A program made the translations under genes and the position numbers. A stretch of DNA of 64,000 nucleotides from contig NZ_LR134201.1 in NCBI RefSeq assembly GCF_900635955.1, forward strand, positions 868,001-932,000, written 5' to 3'. The DNA comes from Cedecea lapagei. Lineage in GTDB: Bacteria; Pseudomonadota; Gammaproteobacteria; Enterobacterales; Enterobacteriaceae. The notes under the pieces were generated by a model that saw nothing but the letters and a program-made list of their open reading frames with translations, did no database searches and was not told the DNA's origin. How positions within the stretch are numbered: the stretch's first letter is position 1; each line of letters starts with the position of its first letter. Positions 31,415 to 40,155 of the stretch are shown one piece after another.

Positions 31415-31834
31415 TCAGATATTTTCGTCCAGCCAGCTATCAAACGGGGCTTTTGGCATGGCGCCATTCAGCATGTCTACAACCTGGCCATTTTTGAAAA
31501 TCATAATAGTGGGAATGCTGCGAATACGAAAACGGGCGCTCAGCTCCTGCTCGGCTTCGGTATTGACCTTAACGAAACGCACTTTGCCGCTACGCTCTTC
31601 GGCAACATCTTCAAAGATTGGCGCGAAGTTAACGCACGGCCCACACCATGGAGCCCAGAAGTCGACCACTACCGGCAGATCATCTTTCAGGAGTTTATCC
31701 AGCGTAGCCGTTGTTGCGTTGACGACTTCTCCCTCAAACAGCTCATGACCGCAGCGGCCACACTTTGCACCGTCATCAATACGGTCGTCAGGAATGCGGT
31801 TAATGGCCTGGCAGCCGGCACAAACGGTATTCAT
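31415..31834 (-). CDS. trxC: Thioredoxin 2
   Basis: Zinc-containing thioredoxin, in E. coli part of the OxyR response. Two CxxC pairs in the N-terminal zinc finger (CAGC at 5-8, CGRC at 25-28) precede a thioredoxin fold with active site WCGPC (Cys64, Cys67). The start MNTVCAGCQA gives 139 residues as in E. coli; the upstream open frame is unconserved. Confidence 0.95.
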   Translation of the reverse strand: MNTVCAGCQAINRIPDDRIDDGAKCGRCGHELFEGEVVNATTATLDKLLKDDLPVVVDFWAPWCGPCVNFAPIFEDVAEERSGKVRFVKVNTEAEQELSARFRIRSIPTIMIFKNGQVVDMLNGAMPKAPFDSWLDENI

Positions 31835-32041
31835 AACTAACCTCAAAGAGAATTGTTGAAAATCGGTGTCAGGCACCGCGGATGTTTCAAATATGTTACA
31901 TATTATCGGCGAAGATGGGGAGGCCAACAAAGTGATTTATTCGATGAGTACAATAGTTATTAGCTTTTAAGCAAAGTTAATGGCTAACCCATGCCACATC
32001 AGGTAATCTGCGCGCTTCGCGCTCAGCCAGGTGGAGGAAAA

Positions 32042-33112
32042 ATGAACGACGAATTTAAAGGTAAAAGCGGCAAGGTCAAAGTGATGTATGTCCGCGGTGA
32101 CGACGATAGCGAACAACGCAGCCAAAACCCGCGTACCGGGAAAGGTGGTGGGCGTCCTGCCGGTGCGTCACGTGGTGAAGGCGGCGGTCGCCGTCCTGCT
32201 CGTCACGATGATAAACCTCGCGGCGGGCGCGATCGTAATGAACGTAGCGACAGAGGTGACCGCGGTGAAGCGGCTTCTCCATGGCGTACGGTTTCCCGTG
32301 CTCCGGTGGAGGCTTCGCAGTCAGCCTATGAAAATGAAAGCGCAACAAAGCACGTAGTCGATCCGGAAGTGATTCGTCGCCAGCGCGCCGAAGAAGCTCG
32401 TGTCTATGGTGAGAACGCTTGCCAGGCGCTGTTCCAGAGCCGCCCGGAAAGCATCGTGCGTGCCTGGTTTATCCAGAGCGTTACGCCTCGCTTCAAAGAA
32501 GCGCTGCGCTGGATGGCGGCTAACCGCAAGGCTTACCACGTTGTGGATGACGCCGAACTGGTAAAAGCGTCCGGTACGGAACACCACGGTGGTGTTTGCT
32601 TTATTATTAAAAAACGCAGCGGCATCAGCGTGCAGACCTGGCTGAATAAAGCCGGGGAAGAAGATTGCGTGCTGGCGCTGGAAGATGTGGGTAACCCTCA
32701 CAACCTCGGCGGGATCATGCGCAGCTGCGCGCACTTTGGCGTTAAGGGCCTGCTGATTCAGGACGCTTCCCTGCTGGAGTCCGGCGCGGCAATTCGTACC
32801 GCAGAAGGTGGTGCAGAGCACGTTGTGGCGATCAGCGGCGAGACGTTCGGCGACGGGCTGGAAGCCTTCCGTAAAGCGGGTTACACCATCGTGACGACTT
32901 CAAGCCACCAGGGAACTCCGCTGTATAAGGCTGAGCTGCCGAAGAAGATGGTGCTGGTGCTGGGCCAGGAGCGCGACGGCGTTTCCGACACCACCTTTGA
33001 AAATGCCGATATGAGCGTAGCCATTGAAGGCACCGGTAACGTTGAAAGCCTCAACGTGTCGGTCGCTACCGGCGTTCTGCTGGGCGAATGGTGGCGCCAG
33101 AACAAGGCGTAA
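32042..33112 (+). CDS. yfiF: SpoU-family RNA methyltransferase homologue YfiF
   Basis: SPOUT-class protein of the SpoU/TrmH family whose target is not established. The N-terminus is a low-complexity basic tail (residues 10-90, many Arg, Gly, Asp). An RNA-binding substrate domain and the knotted methylase domain follow (NPHNLGGIMRSCAHFG; VLVLGQERDGV; SLNVSVATGVLLGEW). GAGGAAAA precedes the chosen ATG; 356 residues against 345 in E. coli, the extra length being in the tail. Confidence 0.92.
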   Translation: MNDEFKGKSGKVKVMYVRGDDDSEQRSQNPRTGKGGGRPAGASRGEGGGRRPARHDDKPRGGRDRNERSDRGDRGEAASPWRTVSRAPVEASQSAYENESATKHVVDPEVIRRQRAEEARVYGENACQALFQSRPESIVRAWFIQSVTPRFKEALRWMAANRKAYHVVDDAELVKASGTEHHGGVCFIIKKRSGISVQTWLNKAGEEDCVLALEDVGNPHNLGGIMRSCAHFGVKGLLIQDASLLESGAAIRTAEGGAEHVVAISGETFGDGLEAFRKAGYTIVTTSSHQGTPLYKAELPKKMVLVLGQERDGVSDTTFENADMSVAIEGTGNVESLNVSVATGVLLGEWWRQNKA

Positions 33113-33126
33113 TACCTTACCCGCTA

Positions 33127-33157
33127 TAAAAAACCAGCTTAGTCGCTGGTTTTTTTT
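33127..33157. terminator. Bidirectional terminator yfiF/ung
   Basis: Stem AAAAAACCAGC / GCTGGTTTTTT with loop TTAGTC between two convergent genes. Confidence 0.9.
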
Positions 33158-33166
33158 GTTCTGATT

Positions 33167-33856
33167 TTAGCCATTTTCCTGTGGCAGCTGCGGCATCCAG
33201 TCGATGGGCTGTTCCCCGCGACCAGCAAGATACTCATTCGCCTTAACGAAATGCCCGCAGCCAAGAAAACCGCGATGCGCGGAGAGCGGGGAAGGGTGCG
33301 GGGCCGTCAGCACGTGGTGGCGCTGGCGGTCGATAATGCTTCCTTTGCGCTGAGCGTGAGCTCCCCACAGCAGAAACACCACGCCTTCACGGTGTTCATT
33401 AATAAGAGCGATAACCTTGTCCGTGAAGGTTTCCCAACCAAACCTGGCGTGAGAGTGCGCCTTGCCTGCTTCGACGGTCAGCACCGTATTGAGCAGCAGA
33501 ACCCCTTGTCGTGCCCAGCTTTCAAGGTAGCCATGCGCCGGGCGGGTAAAGCCCGGCACGGAAGCTTCCAGCTCTTTGTACATATTGACCAGCGAAGGTG
33601 GCGGGGCAATCCCCGGTCGCACGGAGAATGAAAGTCCGTGCGCCTGCCCTGGCCCGTGATAGGGATCCTGCCCCAGGATCACCACTTTGACATCGCCCAG
33701 CTCGGTAAAACGAAAAGCGTTAAACACGTCCTTCTGCGGAGGGTAAACCGTCACGCCCGCCGAGCGCTCCGCAGCCACAGCGCTGAGCGTGTTGATAAAG
33801 TAGGGCTGCTCTTTCTCTTCTGCCAGCACGTCGTGCCAGGTGAGGTGGGTGGTCAT
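33167..33856 (-). CDS. ung: Uracil-DNA glycosylase
   Basis: Removes uracil from DNA to start base excision repair. Family 1 enzyme with the catalytic motif GQDPYHG (62-68, Asp64) and the late motif HPSPLSAHRG containing the catalytic histidine. 229 residues as in E. coli. Confidence 0.97.
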   Translation of the reverse strand: MTTHLTWHDVLAEEKEQPYFINTLSAVAAERSAGVTVYPPQKDVFNAFRFTELGDVKVVILGQDPYHGPGQAHGLSFSVRPGIAPPPSLVNMYKELEASVPGFTRPAHGYLESWARQGVLLLNTVLTVEAGKAHSHARFGWETFTDKVIALINEHREGVVFLLWGAHAQRKGSIIDRQRHHVLTAPHPSPLSAHRGFLGCGHFVKANEYLAGRGEQPIDWMPQLPQENG

Positions 33857-33997
33857 CTCGCTCTCCTGCGAATCTGTATTGCCGATAGCTTAACTGCTTC
33901 TTCCCCATCAGCAAAATAGTGCGTGGCATCAATGGGCTACGACACTAAATAAAGTTGAAGATTTACAAAAGTTTTAATGGATTCCTGTCGACCTAAG

Positions 33998-34090
33998 TTG
34001 ATGTAAAACAAATGAAACCCGTCAAAGTCATTTTTAGGCTGTGGATTTAATTGACACAAGTCAAAGAATGGCGCCAGGTGGGCTGATATA
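33998..34090 (+). promoter_or_regulatory. grcA promoter with tandem FNR sites
   Basis: TTGACACAAGTCAA (34051-34064) and TTGATGTAAAACAA (33998-34011) match the FNR consensus TTGAT-N4-ATCAA well and partly. Their centres are 53 bp apart, the spacing I recall for the -40.5 and -93.5 sites of E. coli yfiD. The -10-like GATATA (34085-34090) fits a start near 34098. This occupies the ung-grcA gap; I see no gene in it. Confidence 0.75.
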
Positions 34091-34174
34091 AAAACAACAA
34101 AGCAACAAAGGTTTTACCAATGAGCCAGAGTGCTGGCTCAAAGAATCAGCACATTACCCTGAGGGAGAAATAAA

Positions 34175-34558
34175 ATGATTACTGGTATCCAGATTACAAA
34201 AGCGGCAAACGACGAACTTCTGAACTCTTTCTGGCTGCTCGACAATGAAAAAGGCGAAGCTCGCTGCGTTTGCGCGAAAGCGGGTTTTGCTGAAGATGAA
34301 GTTGTCGCGGTCAGCAAACTGGGTCAGTTTGAATACCGTGAAATTCCGATGGAAGTAAAACCAGAAGTTCGTGTGGAAGGCGGTCAGCACCTGAACGTTA
34401 ACGTTCTGCGTCGTGAAACGCTGGAAGATGCGGTTAAGCATCCGGAGAAATATCCGCAGCTGACTATTCGTGTTTCCGGCTATGCGGTTCGTTTTAACTC
34501 TCTGACTCCGGAACAGCAGCGCGACGTAATTACCCGTACTTTCACAGAAAGCCTGTAA
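34175..34558 (+). CDS. grcA: Autonomous glycyl radical cofactor GrcA (YfiD)
   Basis: Spare glycyl-radical domain that restores activity to oxygen-damaged pyruvate formate-lyase. 127 residues, with the radical Gly102 in RVSGYAVRF and the flanking LTPEQQRDVITRTF. GAGGGAGAAA precedes the start. Monocistronic with a terminator at about 34575-34607 (AAAAAAGAGCGCC...GGCGCTCTTT). FNR-type regulation upstream. Confidence 0.96.
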   Translation: MITGIQITKAANDELLNSFWLLDNEKGEARCVCAKAGFAEDEVVAVSKLGQFEYREIPMEVKPEVRVEGGQHLNVNVLRRETLEDAVKHPEKYPQLTIRVSGYAVRFNSLTPEQQRDVITRTFTESL

Positions 34559-34574
34559 TTCAGTTTCTGCCGCA

Positions 34575-34607
34575 GTGAAAAAAGAGCGCCTTCTGGCGCT
34601 CTTTCTA
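34575..34607 (+). terminator. grcA terminator
   Basis: AAAGAGCGCC TTCT GGCGCTCTTT just after the grcA stop, with an A-run before and a T-rich tail. Confidence 0.85.
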
Positions 34608-34638
34608 TTTGTGCCTCTGTGAAGAGAATCGACAGGGC

Positions 34639-34668
34639 AAAAAAACGCCGGGATTATCCCGGCGCTGA
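34639..34668 (-). terminator. srmB terminator
   Basis: On the minus strand GCGCCGGGA TAAT CCCGGCG then seven Ts, immediately after srmB. Confidence 0.88.
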
Positions 34669-34670
34669 TG

Positions 34671-36008
34671 TTATTCGTCGACCTTTGAAGATTCAGTCGC
34701 GGCGGCCGCGCTTGGCTTACGGCGCTTGCCGACGTTTTTCTTATCGCGGTGACGCACCTTAACGCGAGGCTTCTCTTTATCTTTCTCTTTCTTCTTCTCT
34801 TCGCGCTTAGCCAGCACTTTTTTCGATGGTTTACCGGTCAGCTTCTCGCTAGGCGCGCGAGTAGTTGGGCGCAGCTCATCGATGACGCGGGACTTCATCG
34901 GCTCTTTCATATAGCGGGTAATTTTGCCCAGCAGCAGATGATCGTGTGCTTCAACCAGCGAAATAGCCGTTCCTTTCATGCCGGCACGGCCGGTACGACC
35001 GATACGGTGCAGGTAGATATCTGCGGTACGCGGCAGGTCAAAGTTGAAGACGTGGCTGACGTCAGGAATATCGATCCCACGGGCCGCTACGTCGGTGGCG
35101 ACTAAGACGTTAACGCGACCGTCTGTCAGACGTTTGATAGCTTCGTTACGCTTGGCCTGTACCATCTCACCTTCAAGGTAGCAGGTGTTGATACCCACTT
35201 CGCGCAGCCAGGCAACCAGCTCATGCACACGCTCGCGCTTACGCACAAATACGATAGAGCGGGTGGTATCCGGCTGGTTCAGCAAATGAACCAATAATTT
35301 TGTCTTGTGCTCAACGTCATCAGCGCGGTAGTACCACTGATGGATCTTCTTGCGCTCACGCGTGGACGGCGTGGCGGAAACTTCAACCGGATCTTCCAGC
35401 AGACGTTCTGCGAAATCTTTAACCGCATTGCCTTCCAGGGTTGCGGAGAACAGCATAGTCTGCTTGCGCCAGCGGGTTTCCGCGGCGATGGTTTCAATAT
35501 CCTGAGCAAAGCCCATGTCCAGCATGCGGTCCGCTTCATCAAGGATCAGGGTTTCAACCGCGCGGCAGTCGAAGTTCTCTTCCTTAATGTACTGCAGCAG
35601 TCGGCCAGTGGTGGCGACCACGATATCCTGATTCTCGCTGAAAACCTCAGCGTGGTTCATATACGCTACGCCGCCGGTGATGGTCGCAATATCCAGATGG
35701 GTATGCTTTGCCAGCTCACGCGCGTGGTCAGCGACCTGCATTGCCAGTTCGCGAGTCGGCGTCACGATAAGAATGCGCGGCGGGCCAGATTTTTTACGCG
35801 GAAAGTCGACCAGGTGCTGTAGCGCTGGCAGCAGGTAAGCTGCGGTTTTACCGGTACCCGTTGGTGCTGAACCCAGCACATCGCGCCCTTCAAGTGCAGG
35901 AGGAATGGCCGCAGCCTGGATTGCTGTCGGGCGAGTAAAGCCCTTCTCCTGGAGCGCGTCCAAAAGGCTTTCATCAAGTTCGAGTTCGGAAAAAGTGCTT
36001 ACAGTCAT
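34671..36008 (-). CDS. srmB: DEAD-box RNA helicase SrmB
   Basis: ATP-dependent RNA helicase for early 50S assembly. RecA-like domains carry motif I (SAPTGTGKT), DEAD (LILDEADRMLDMGF), SAT, and motif VI (HRIGRTGRAG). The lysine-rich C-terminal tail (KKVLAKREEKKKEKDKEK and beyond) binds RNA. 445 residues. Confidence 0.95.
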   Translation of the reverse strand: MTVSTFSELELDESLLDALQEKGFTRPTAIQAAAIPPALEGRDVLGSAPTGTGKTAAYLLPALQHLVDFPRKKSGPPRILIVTPTRELAMQVADHARELAKHTHLDIATITGGVAYMNHAEVFSENQDIVVATTGRLLQYIKEENFDCRAVETLILDEADRMLDMGFAQDIETIAAETRWRKQTMLFSATLEGNAVKDFAERLLEDPVEVSATPSTRERKKIHQWYYRADDVEHKTKLLVHLLNQPDTTRSIVFVRKRERVHELVAWLREVGINTCYLEGEMVQAKRNEAIKRLTDGRVNVLVATDVAARGIDIPDVSHVFNFDLPRTADIYLHRIGRTGRAGMKGTAISLVEAHDHLLLGKITRYMKEPMKSRVIDELRPTTRAPSEKLTGKPSKKVLAKREEKKKEKDKEKPRVKVRHRDKKNVGKRRKPSAAAATESSKVDE

Positions 36009-36129
36009 GGTCTACCTCTATTTGGGACGCCGATTATAGACGTTATGCCCGCGATCTTCATCTGTTTGTGTCTTTCCGTGGTCGCTCGTTTCACTTATGC
36101 TACGGCGGTTTCTTTGCAAGGTAGATAAG

Positions 36130-36867
36130 ATGTCGGATCAAAAAGCGGTATTACGTCGTGATGGTTTCACTTTCAAACAGTTCTTTGTGGCGCACGATCG
36201 CTGTGCGATGAAAGTGGGGACGGATGGGACACTGCTCGGTGCTTGGGTGCCGGTGGTGAACGTAAAAAGCGTTCTGGATATTGGCACCGGCAGCGGTTTG
36301 CTGGCCCTGATGCTGGCCCAAAGAACCGCTGATGACGTCACGATTGAAGCCGTTGAGCTGGATCCGGTTGCCGCAGAACAGGCGGCAGAGAACGCAAAAG
36401 GCTGCCGCTGGGCTTCGCGTATAAACGTGCATTGTGCTGATATCCGCGAGTGGGCGCAGCAGGCAACTCAGCGTTATTCCCTGATCGTCAGCAATCCGCC
36501 TTTCTTTGAGCAGGGCAGCAGCTGCGCCTCTCCGGAGCGTGCTCAGGCCCGCTACACGACGACGCTGGATCACCAGGCACTTCTCAGCAGCGCTGAACAG
36601 CTGATCGCCGAGGAGGGTTTTTTCTGCGTGATCATGCCGGAAACCGCAGGGACGGCATTTAGCGAACTGGCGAAATCACAGGGCTGGCATGTTCGCTACC
36701 GCACCGATGTCGCCGATAATGAAACTCGCCTGCCGCATCGGGTGATGCTCGCGCTTTCCCCTACCGGCGGAGAATACTACAGCGACCGGCTGGTGATTCG
36801 TGGGCCAGACCAGACTTACTCTGAAGGCTATTGCAGCCTGACCCAGGACTTCTATCTGTTTATGTGA
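36130..36867 (+). CDS. trmN6: tRNA1(Val) adenine-37-N6 methyltransferase TrmN6 (YfiC)
   Basis: Methylates N6 of A37 in tRNA-Val1. Rossmann-fold methylase with SAM motif LDIGTGSGLLALMLA and catalytic SNPPFFEQG. The start MSDQKAVLRRDG gives 245 residues as in E. coli; upstream codons are unconserved. Its last 16 bp overlap the end of convergent nadB. Confidence 0.93.
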   Translation: MSDQKAVLRRDGFTFKQFFVAHDRCAMKVGTDGTLLGAWVPVVNVKSVLDIGTGSGLLALMLAQRTADDVTIEAVELDPVAAEQAAENAKGCRWASRINVHCADIREWAQQATQRYSLIVSNPPFFEQGSSCASPERAQARYTTTLDHQALLSSAEQLIAEEGFFCVIMPETAGTAFSELAKSQGWHVRYRTDVADNETRLPHRVMLALSPTGGEYYSDRLVIRGPDQTYSEGYCSLTQDFYLFM

Positions 36868-38468
36868 AGCGGGGAAAGCACGCTTGGGCCGGACTCATCC
36901 AGCTGCTGCGGGAAATCAAGTGTGTAGTGGAGGCCGCGACTTTCTTTGCGCTGCATGGCGCAGCGAACGATAAGTTCGGCAACCTGCACCAGATTTCTTA
37001 GCTCAAGAAGATTGTTTGAAACACGGAAGTTTGCATAGTACTCATCAATCTCCTGCTGGAGCATGGTAATCCTCCGCAGCGCTCGTTCCAGACGGCGTGT
37101 AGTGCGAACGATGCCGACGTAGTCCCACATAAAGAGCCGCAGTTCATGCCAGTTGTGCTGAATAACGACTTGTTCATCGGGATTGTCCACGCGGCTGTCA
37201 TCCCAGTCGGGCAGGCTTTTGCTTTCACGTGCATACGGCAGGCGCTTGAGAATATCCTCCGCCGCTGACCAGCCATAGACCAGGCACTCCAGCAGGGAAT
37301 TTGACGCCATCCGGTTTGCGCCGTGTAGCCCGGTATAGGTCACCTCGCCAATGGCATACAGCCCATCAACGTCAGTGCGCCCATGTTCGTCAACCATGAC
37401 GCCCCCGCAGGTATAGTGCGCGGCAGGTACGACAGGAACCGGGTCTTTGGTTAAATCGATGCCCAACCCAAGCAATTTTTCGTAAATAGTAGGGAAGTGC
37501 TGGCGAACAAACGTTTCAGGCTTGTGGCTGATATCGAGATACATACAGTCAGCACCCAGACGTTTCATTTCGTGATCGATAGCTCTTGCGACGATGTCGC
37601 GGGGGGCAAGCTCTGCGCGCTCATCAAACTCCGGCATAAATCGAGACCCATCAGGGCGTTTCAGGTAGGCGCCTTCGCCACGCAGCGCTTCCGTCAGCAG
37701 AAAATTTCTGGCCTGGGGATGGAACAGCGCTGTCGGGTGAAACTGGTTGAACTCCAGGTTAGCCACGCGGCAGCCCGCACGCCACGCCATTGCAATACCG
37801 TCGCCTGAGGCAATGTCCGGGTTTGTGGTGTACTGATAGACCTTCGAAGCTCCACCGGTAGCCAGAACGACGGCCTTAGCGCGGCAGGTTTCCACTTTTT
37901 CAAGATTCCGGTTCCAGACCCAGGCCCCTACCACCCTGCGGGTGCCCGGCAAGCCAATCTTGTCAGAGATAATTAAATCGACGGCGTTGCTGCGCTCGAT
38001 AACCCGGATGTTGGGATGGTTAAGGGCTTTGCTGACCAGCGTAGTCTCCACTTCTTTGCCCGTTGCATCCGCTGCGTGAAGAATACGGCGATGGCTATGG
38101 CCGCCTTCACGCGTCAGGTGATAGCTCTCTTCGCCATTAGCCAGCGTGTGGGTGTCGAACATTACGCCCTGATCAATCAGCCACTGGACGCAGTGCTTTG
38201 CATTGCTGGCGACAAACTCTACCGCACCGCGGTCGCAGATCCCGGCGCCGGCAATCAGCGTATCGTCGATGTGGGAAGCAATACTGTCGGTTTCATCGAA
38301 AACAGCGGCAATTCCTCCCTGCGCGTAAAAGGTGGAACCTTCGCTGACAGGGCCTTTGCTTAACACGATGACCTTGCTGGTTTGGGCAAGCCGCAGTGCG
38401 AGAGAAAGGCCAGCAGCGCCGCTACCGACAATTAATACATCACAGGCAAGATCGCAATTTGTGTTCAT
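36852..38468 (-). CDS. nadB: L-aspartate oxidase NadB
   Basis: FAD enzyme that oxidises aspartate to iminoaspartate, the first step of NAD synthesis. FAD-binding GSGAAGLSLALRLA at the N-terminus, substrate region EGSTFYAQGGIAAV, and HRRILHAADATG typical of the succinate dehydrogenase/NadB flavoprotein family. The start MNTNCDLACDVLIVG gives 538 residues (540 in E. coli). Its 3' end overlaps trmN6. Confidence 0.95.
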   Translation of the reverse strand: MNTNCDLACDVLIVGSGAAGLSLALRLAQTSKVIVLSKGPVSEGSTFYAQGGIAAVFDETDSIASHIDDTLIAGAGICDRGAVEFVASNAKHCVQWLIDQGVMFDTHTLANGEESYHLTREGGHSHRRILHAADATGKEVETTLVSKALNHPNIRVIERSNAVDLIISDKIGLPGTRRVVGAWVWNRNLEKVETCRAKAVVLATGGASKVYQYTTNPDIASGDGIAMAWRAGCRVANLEFNQFHPTALFHPQARNFLLTEALRGEGAYLKRPDGSRFMPEFDERAELAPRDIVARAIDHEMKRLGADCMYLDISHKPETFVRQHFPTIYEKLLGLGIDLTKDPVPVVPAAHYTCGGVMVDEHGRTDVDGLYAIGEVTYTGLHGANRMASNSLLECLVYGWSAAEDILKRLPYARESKSLPDWDDSRVDNPDEQVVIQHNWHELRLFMWDYVGIVRTTRRLERALRRITMLQQEIDEYYANFRVSNNLLELRNLVQVAELIVRCAMQRKESRGLHYTLDFPQQLDESGPSVLSPLHINR

Positions 38469-38732
38469 GTTGTTTAATTTACTAAACGATAATGGTCGGA
38501 GCATAGCACCCGATACGCGTCAGAACACTACTTTTTTGTTTACGCGTTGCGTTAACTAAACAAGGTGGTGGAAAAATCCTCCGGGGAGAAGCGGCTCAAA
38601 TTCTGTAAAAAATGCCCTTGTGGCGGGATAAACGGCAGATTAAATGATGAAATACCTTGAGTCATGCGATACTCTGCACGCTAACTTTTTAAGCATTGAT
38701 TCAGAAGAATCGGCGTTACCGTTTTGTGTGGC

Positions 38733-38818
38733 GGAACTTATAATGAAAAGATGTAATCCGCTAAACATGACAGAAAAACAAAGGCGTAAAGGAACTTTGC
38801 TGGCCTCGGGCACTCCAA
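38733..38818 (+). promoter_or_regulatory. Two candidate sigma-E promoters upstream of rpoE
   Basis: GGAACTT (38733-38739) followed after 17 bp by TCCGC, and GGAACTT (38791-38797) followed after 16 bp by TCCAA (38814-38818). Both fit the sigma-E consensus GGAACTT-N15/17-TCnAA; the second is better. Autoregulation of rpoE by sigma-E is established in E. coli. Confidence 0.65.
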
Positions 38819-38904
38819 CTCAAAGCTTGCTCAAAAATGCAGGGTTCGAGTGGCATTTCGATTACGCGTGGATATTAGGTTTGGGGAGACATTACCTCGG
38901 ATGA
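38743..38904 (+). CDS. rseD: rpoE upstream leader ORF, RseD-like
   Basis: An open frame of 53 codons from this ATG (86 from an upstream ATG) ends in TGA overlapping the rpoE ATG by ATGA. E. coli has a roughly 51-codon leader peptide, rseD, translationally coupled to rpoE. Position and overlap support the same role, but I could not compare sequences and the true start is uncertain. Part of the frame lies upstream of the second sigma-E promoter. Confidence 0.45.
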   Translation: MKRCNPLNMTEKQRRKGTLLASGTPTQSLLKNAGFEWHFDYAWILGLGRHYLG

Positions 38905-39476
38905 GCGAGCAGTTAACGGATCAGGTCCTCGTCGAACGGGTCCAGAAGGGAGATCAGAAATCATTTAACCTACTGGTGGTGCGCTACCAGCATAAGGTTG
39001 CGAGCCTGGTTTCCCGCTATGTGCCTTCGGGAGATGTTCCCGACGTGGTGCAGGAGTCTTTTATTAAAGCGTATCGCGCACTGGATTCATTCCGTGGCGA
39101 TAGTGCGTTTTATACGTGGCTGTATCGCATTGCGGTCAACACGGCAAAAAATTATCTGGTTGCTCAGGGGCGTCGTCCACCTTCAAGCGATGTGGACGCC
39201 ATTGATGCGGAAAACTACGAAAGTGGTAGCGCATTGAAAGAAATTTCGAACCCTGAGAACTTAATGTTGTCTGAAGAGCTGAGACAGATAGTTTTCCGTA
39301 CTATTGAGTCACTCCCGGAAGATTTACGCATGGCAATCACGTTGCGGGAGTTGGATGGTATGAGCTATGAAGAGATAGCCGCCATCATGGATTGCCCGGT
39401 AGGTACTGTGCGTTCTCGTATTTTCCGCGCAAGGGAAGCTATTGATAATAAAGTTCAACCGCTTATCAGGCGTTGA
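38901..39476 (+). CDS. rpoE: RNA polymerase sigma factor RpoE (sigma-E)
   Basis: Extracytoplasmic-function sigma factor for envelope stress. 191 residues, nearly identical to E. coli: region 2 around YRALDSFRGDSAFYTWLYRI, region 4 MSYEEIAAIMDCPVGTVRSR. First of rpoE-rseA-rseB-rseC. The ATG overlaps the stop of the upstream leader ORF. Confidence 0.98.
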   Translation: MSEQLTDQVLVERVQKGDQKSFNLLVVRYQHKVASLVSRYVPSGDVPDVVQESFIKAYRALDSFRGDSAFYTWLYRIAVNTAKNYLVAQGRRPPSSDVDAIDAENYESGSALKEISNPENLMLSEELRQIVFRTIESLPEDLRMAITLRELDGMSYEEIAAIMDCPVGTVRSRIFRAREAIDNKVQPLIRR

Positions 39477-39507
39477 CGATAGCGGATTACTGGAAGGGTA
39501 TTTAGGC

Positions 39508-40155
39508 ATGCAGAAAGAACAACTTTCCGCTTTAATGGATGGCGAATCTCTCGATAGCGAGCTGCTTAATCGCCTGTCACACGACAGCGAGCTTCAGCAA
39601 AGCTGGGAGAGCTACCATCTTATCCGCGACACGATGCGCGGAGATACCAGCGAAGTGCTTCATTTCGATATTTCAGCCAACGTGATGGCGGCTATCGCGA
39701 ATGAACCAGTGCGTAACGTCGCGCCGCTCATTACCGAATCACAACCGCAGCCTCAGCAATGGCAGAAAATGCCGTTCTGGCACAAGGTGCGTCCGTGGGC
39801 AAGCCAGCTGACTCAGATGGGCGTTGCTGCGTGTGTATCGCTTGCGGTTATTGTGGGCGTGCAGCACTATAACGTTAAGTCTGACAGCGCCGCGCAGCCG
39901 GAAACGCCAGTGTTTAACACCCTGCCGATGATGGGCAAAGCCAGTCCGGTAAGCCTGGGCGTACCGTCTGATACCACGGCCAGCAACAACAGTCAGCAGG
40001 TACAGGAACAGCGTCGTCGTATTAACGCTATGCTGCAGGATTATGAATTGCAGCGTCGTTTACACTCCGAGCAGCTCCAGTTTGAACAGGCGCAAACTCA
40101 GCAGGCCGCTGTGCAAGTGCCAGGAAACCAAACTTTAGGAACGCAATCGCAGTAA
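39508..40155 (+). CDS. rseA: Anti-sigma-E factor RseA
   Basis: Inner-membrane anti-sigma factor. Residues 1-66 bind sigma-E; one membrane helix (about 103-119, MGVAACVSLAVIVGV); periplasmic tail. The DegS cleavage position known from E. coli, Val148-Ser149, is present (ASPVSLGV). The start MQKEQLSALMDGE gives 215 residues. Its stop overlaps the rseB ATG (TAATG). Confidence 0.96.
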   Translation: MQKEQLSALMDGESLDSELLNRLSHDSELQQSWESYHLIRDTMRGDTSEVLHFDISANVMAAIANEPVRNVAPLITESQPQPQQWQKMPFWHKVRPWASQLTQMGVAACVSLAVIVGVQHYNVKSDSAAQPETPVFNTLPMMGKASPVSLGVPSDTTASNNSQQVQEQRRRINAMLQDYELQRRLHSEQLQFEQAQTQQAAVQVPGNQTLGTQSQ

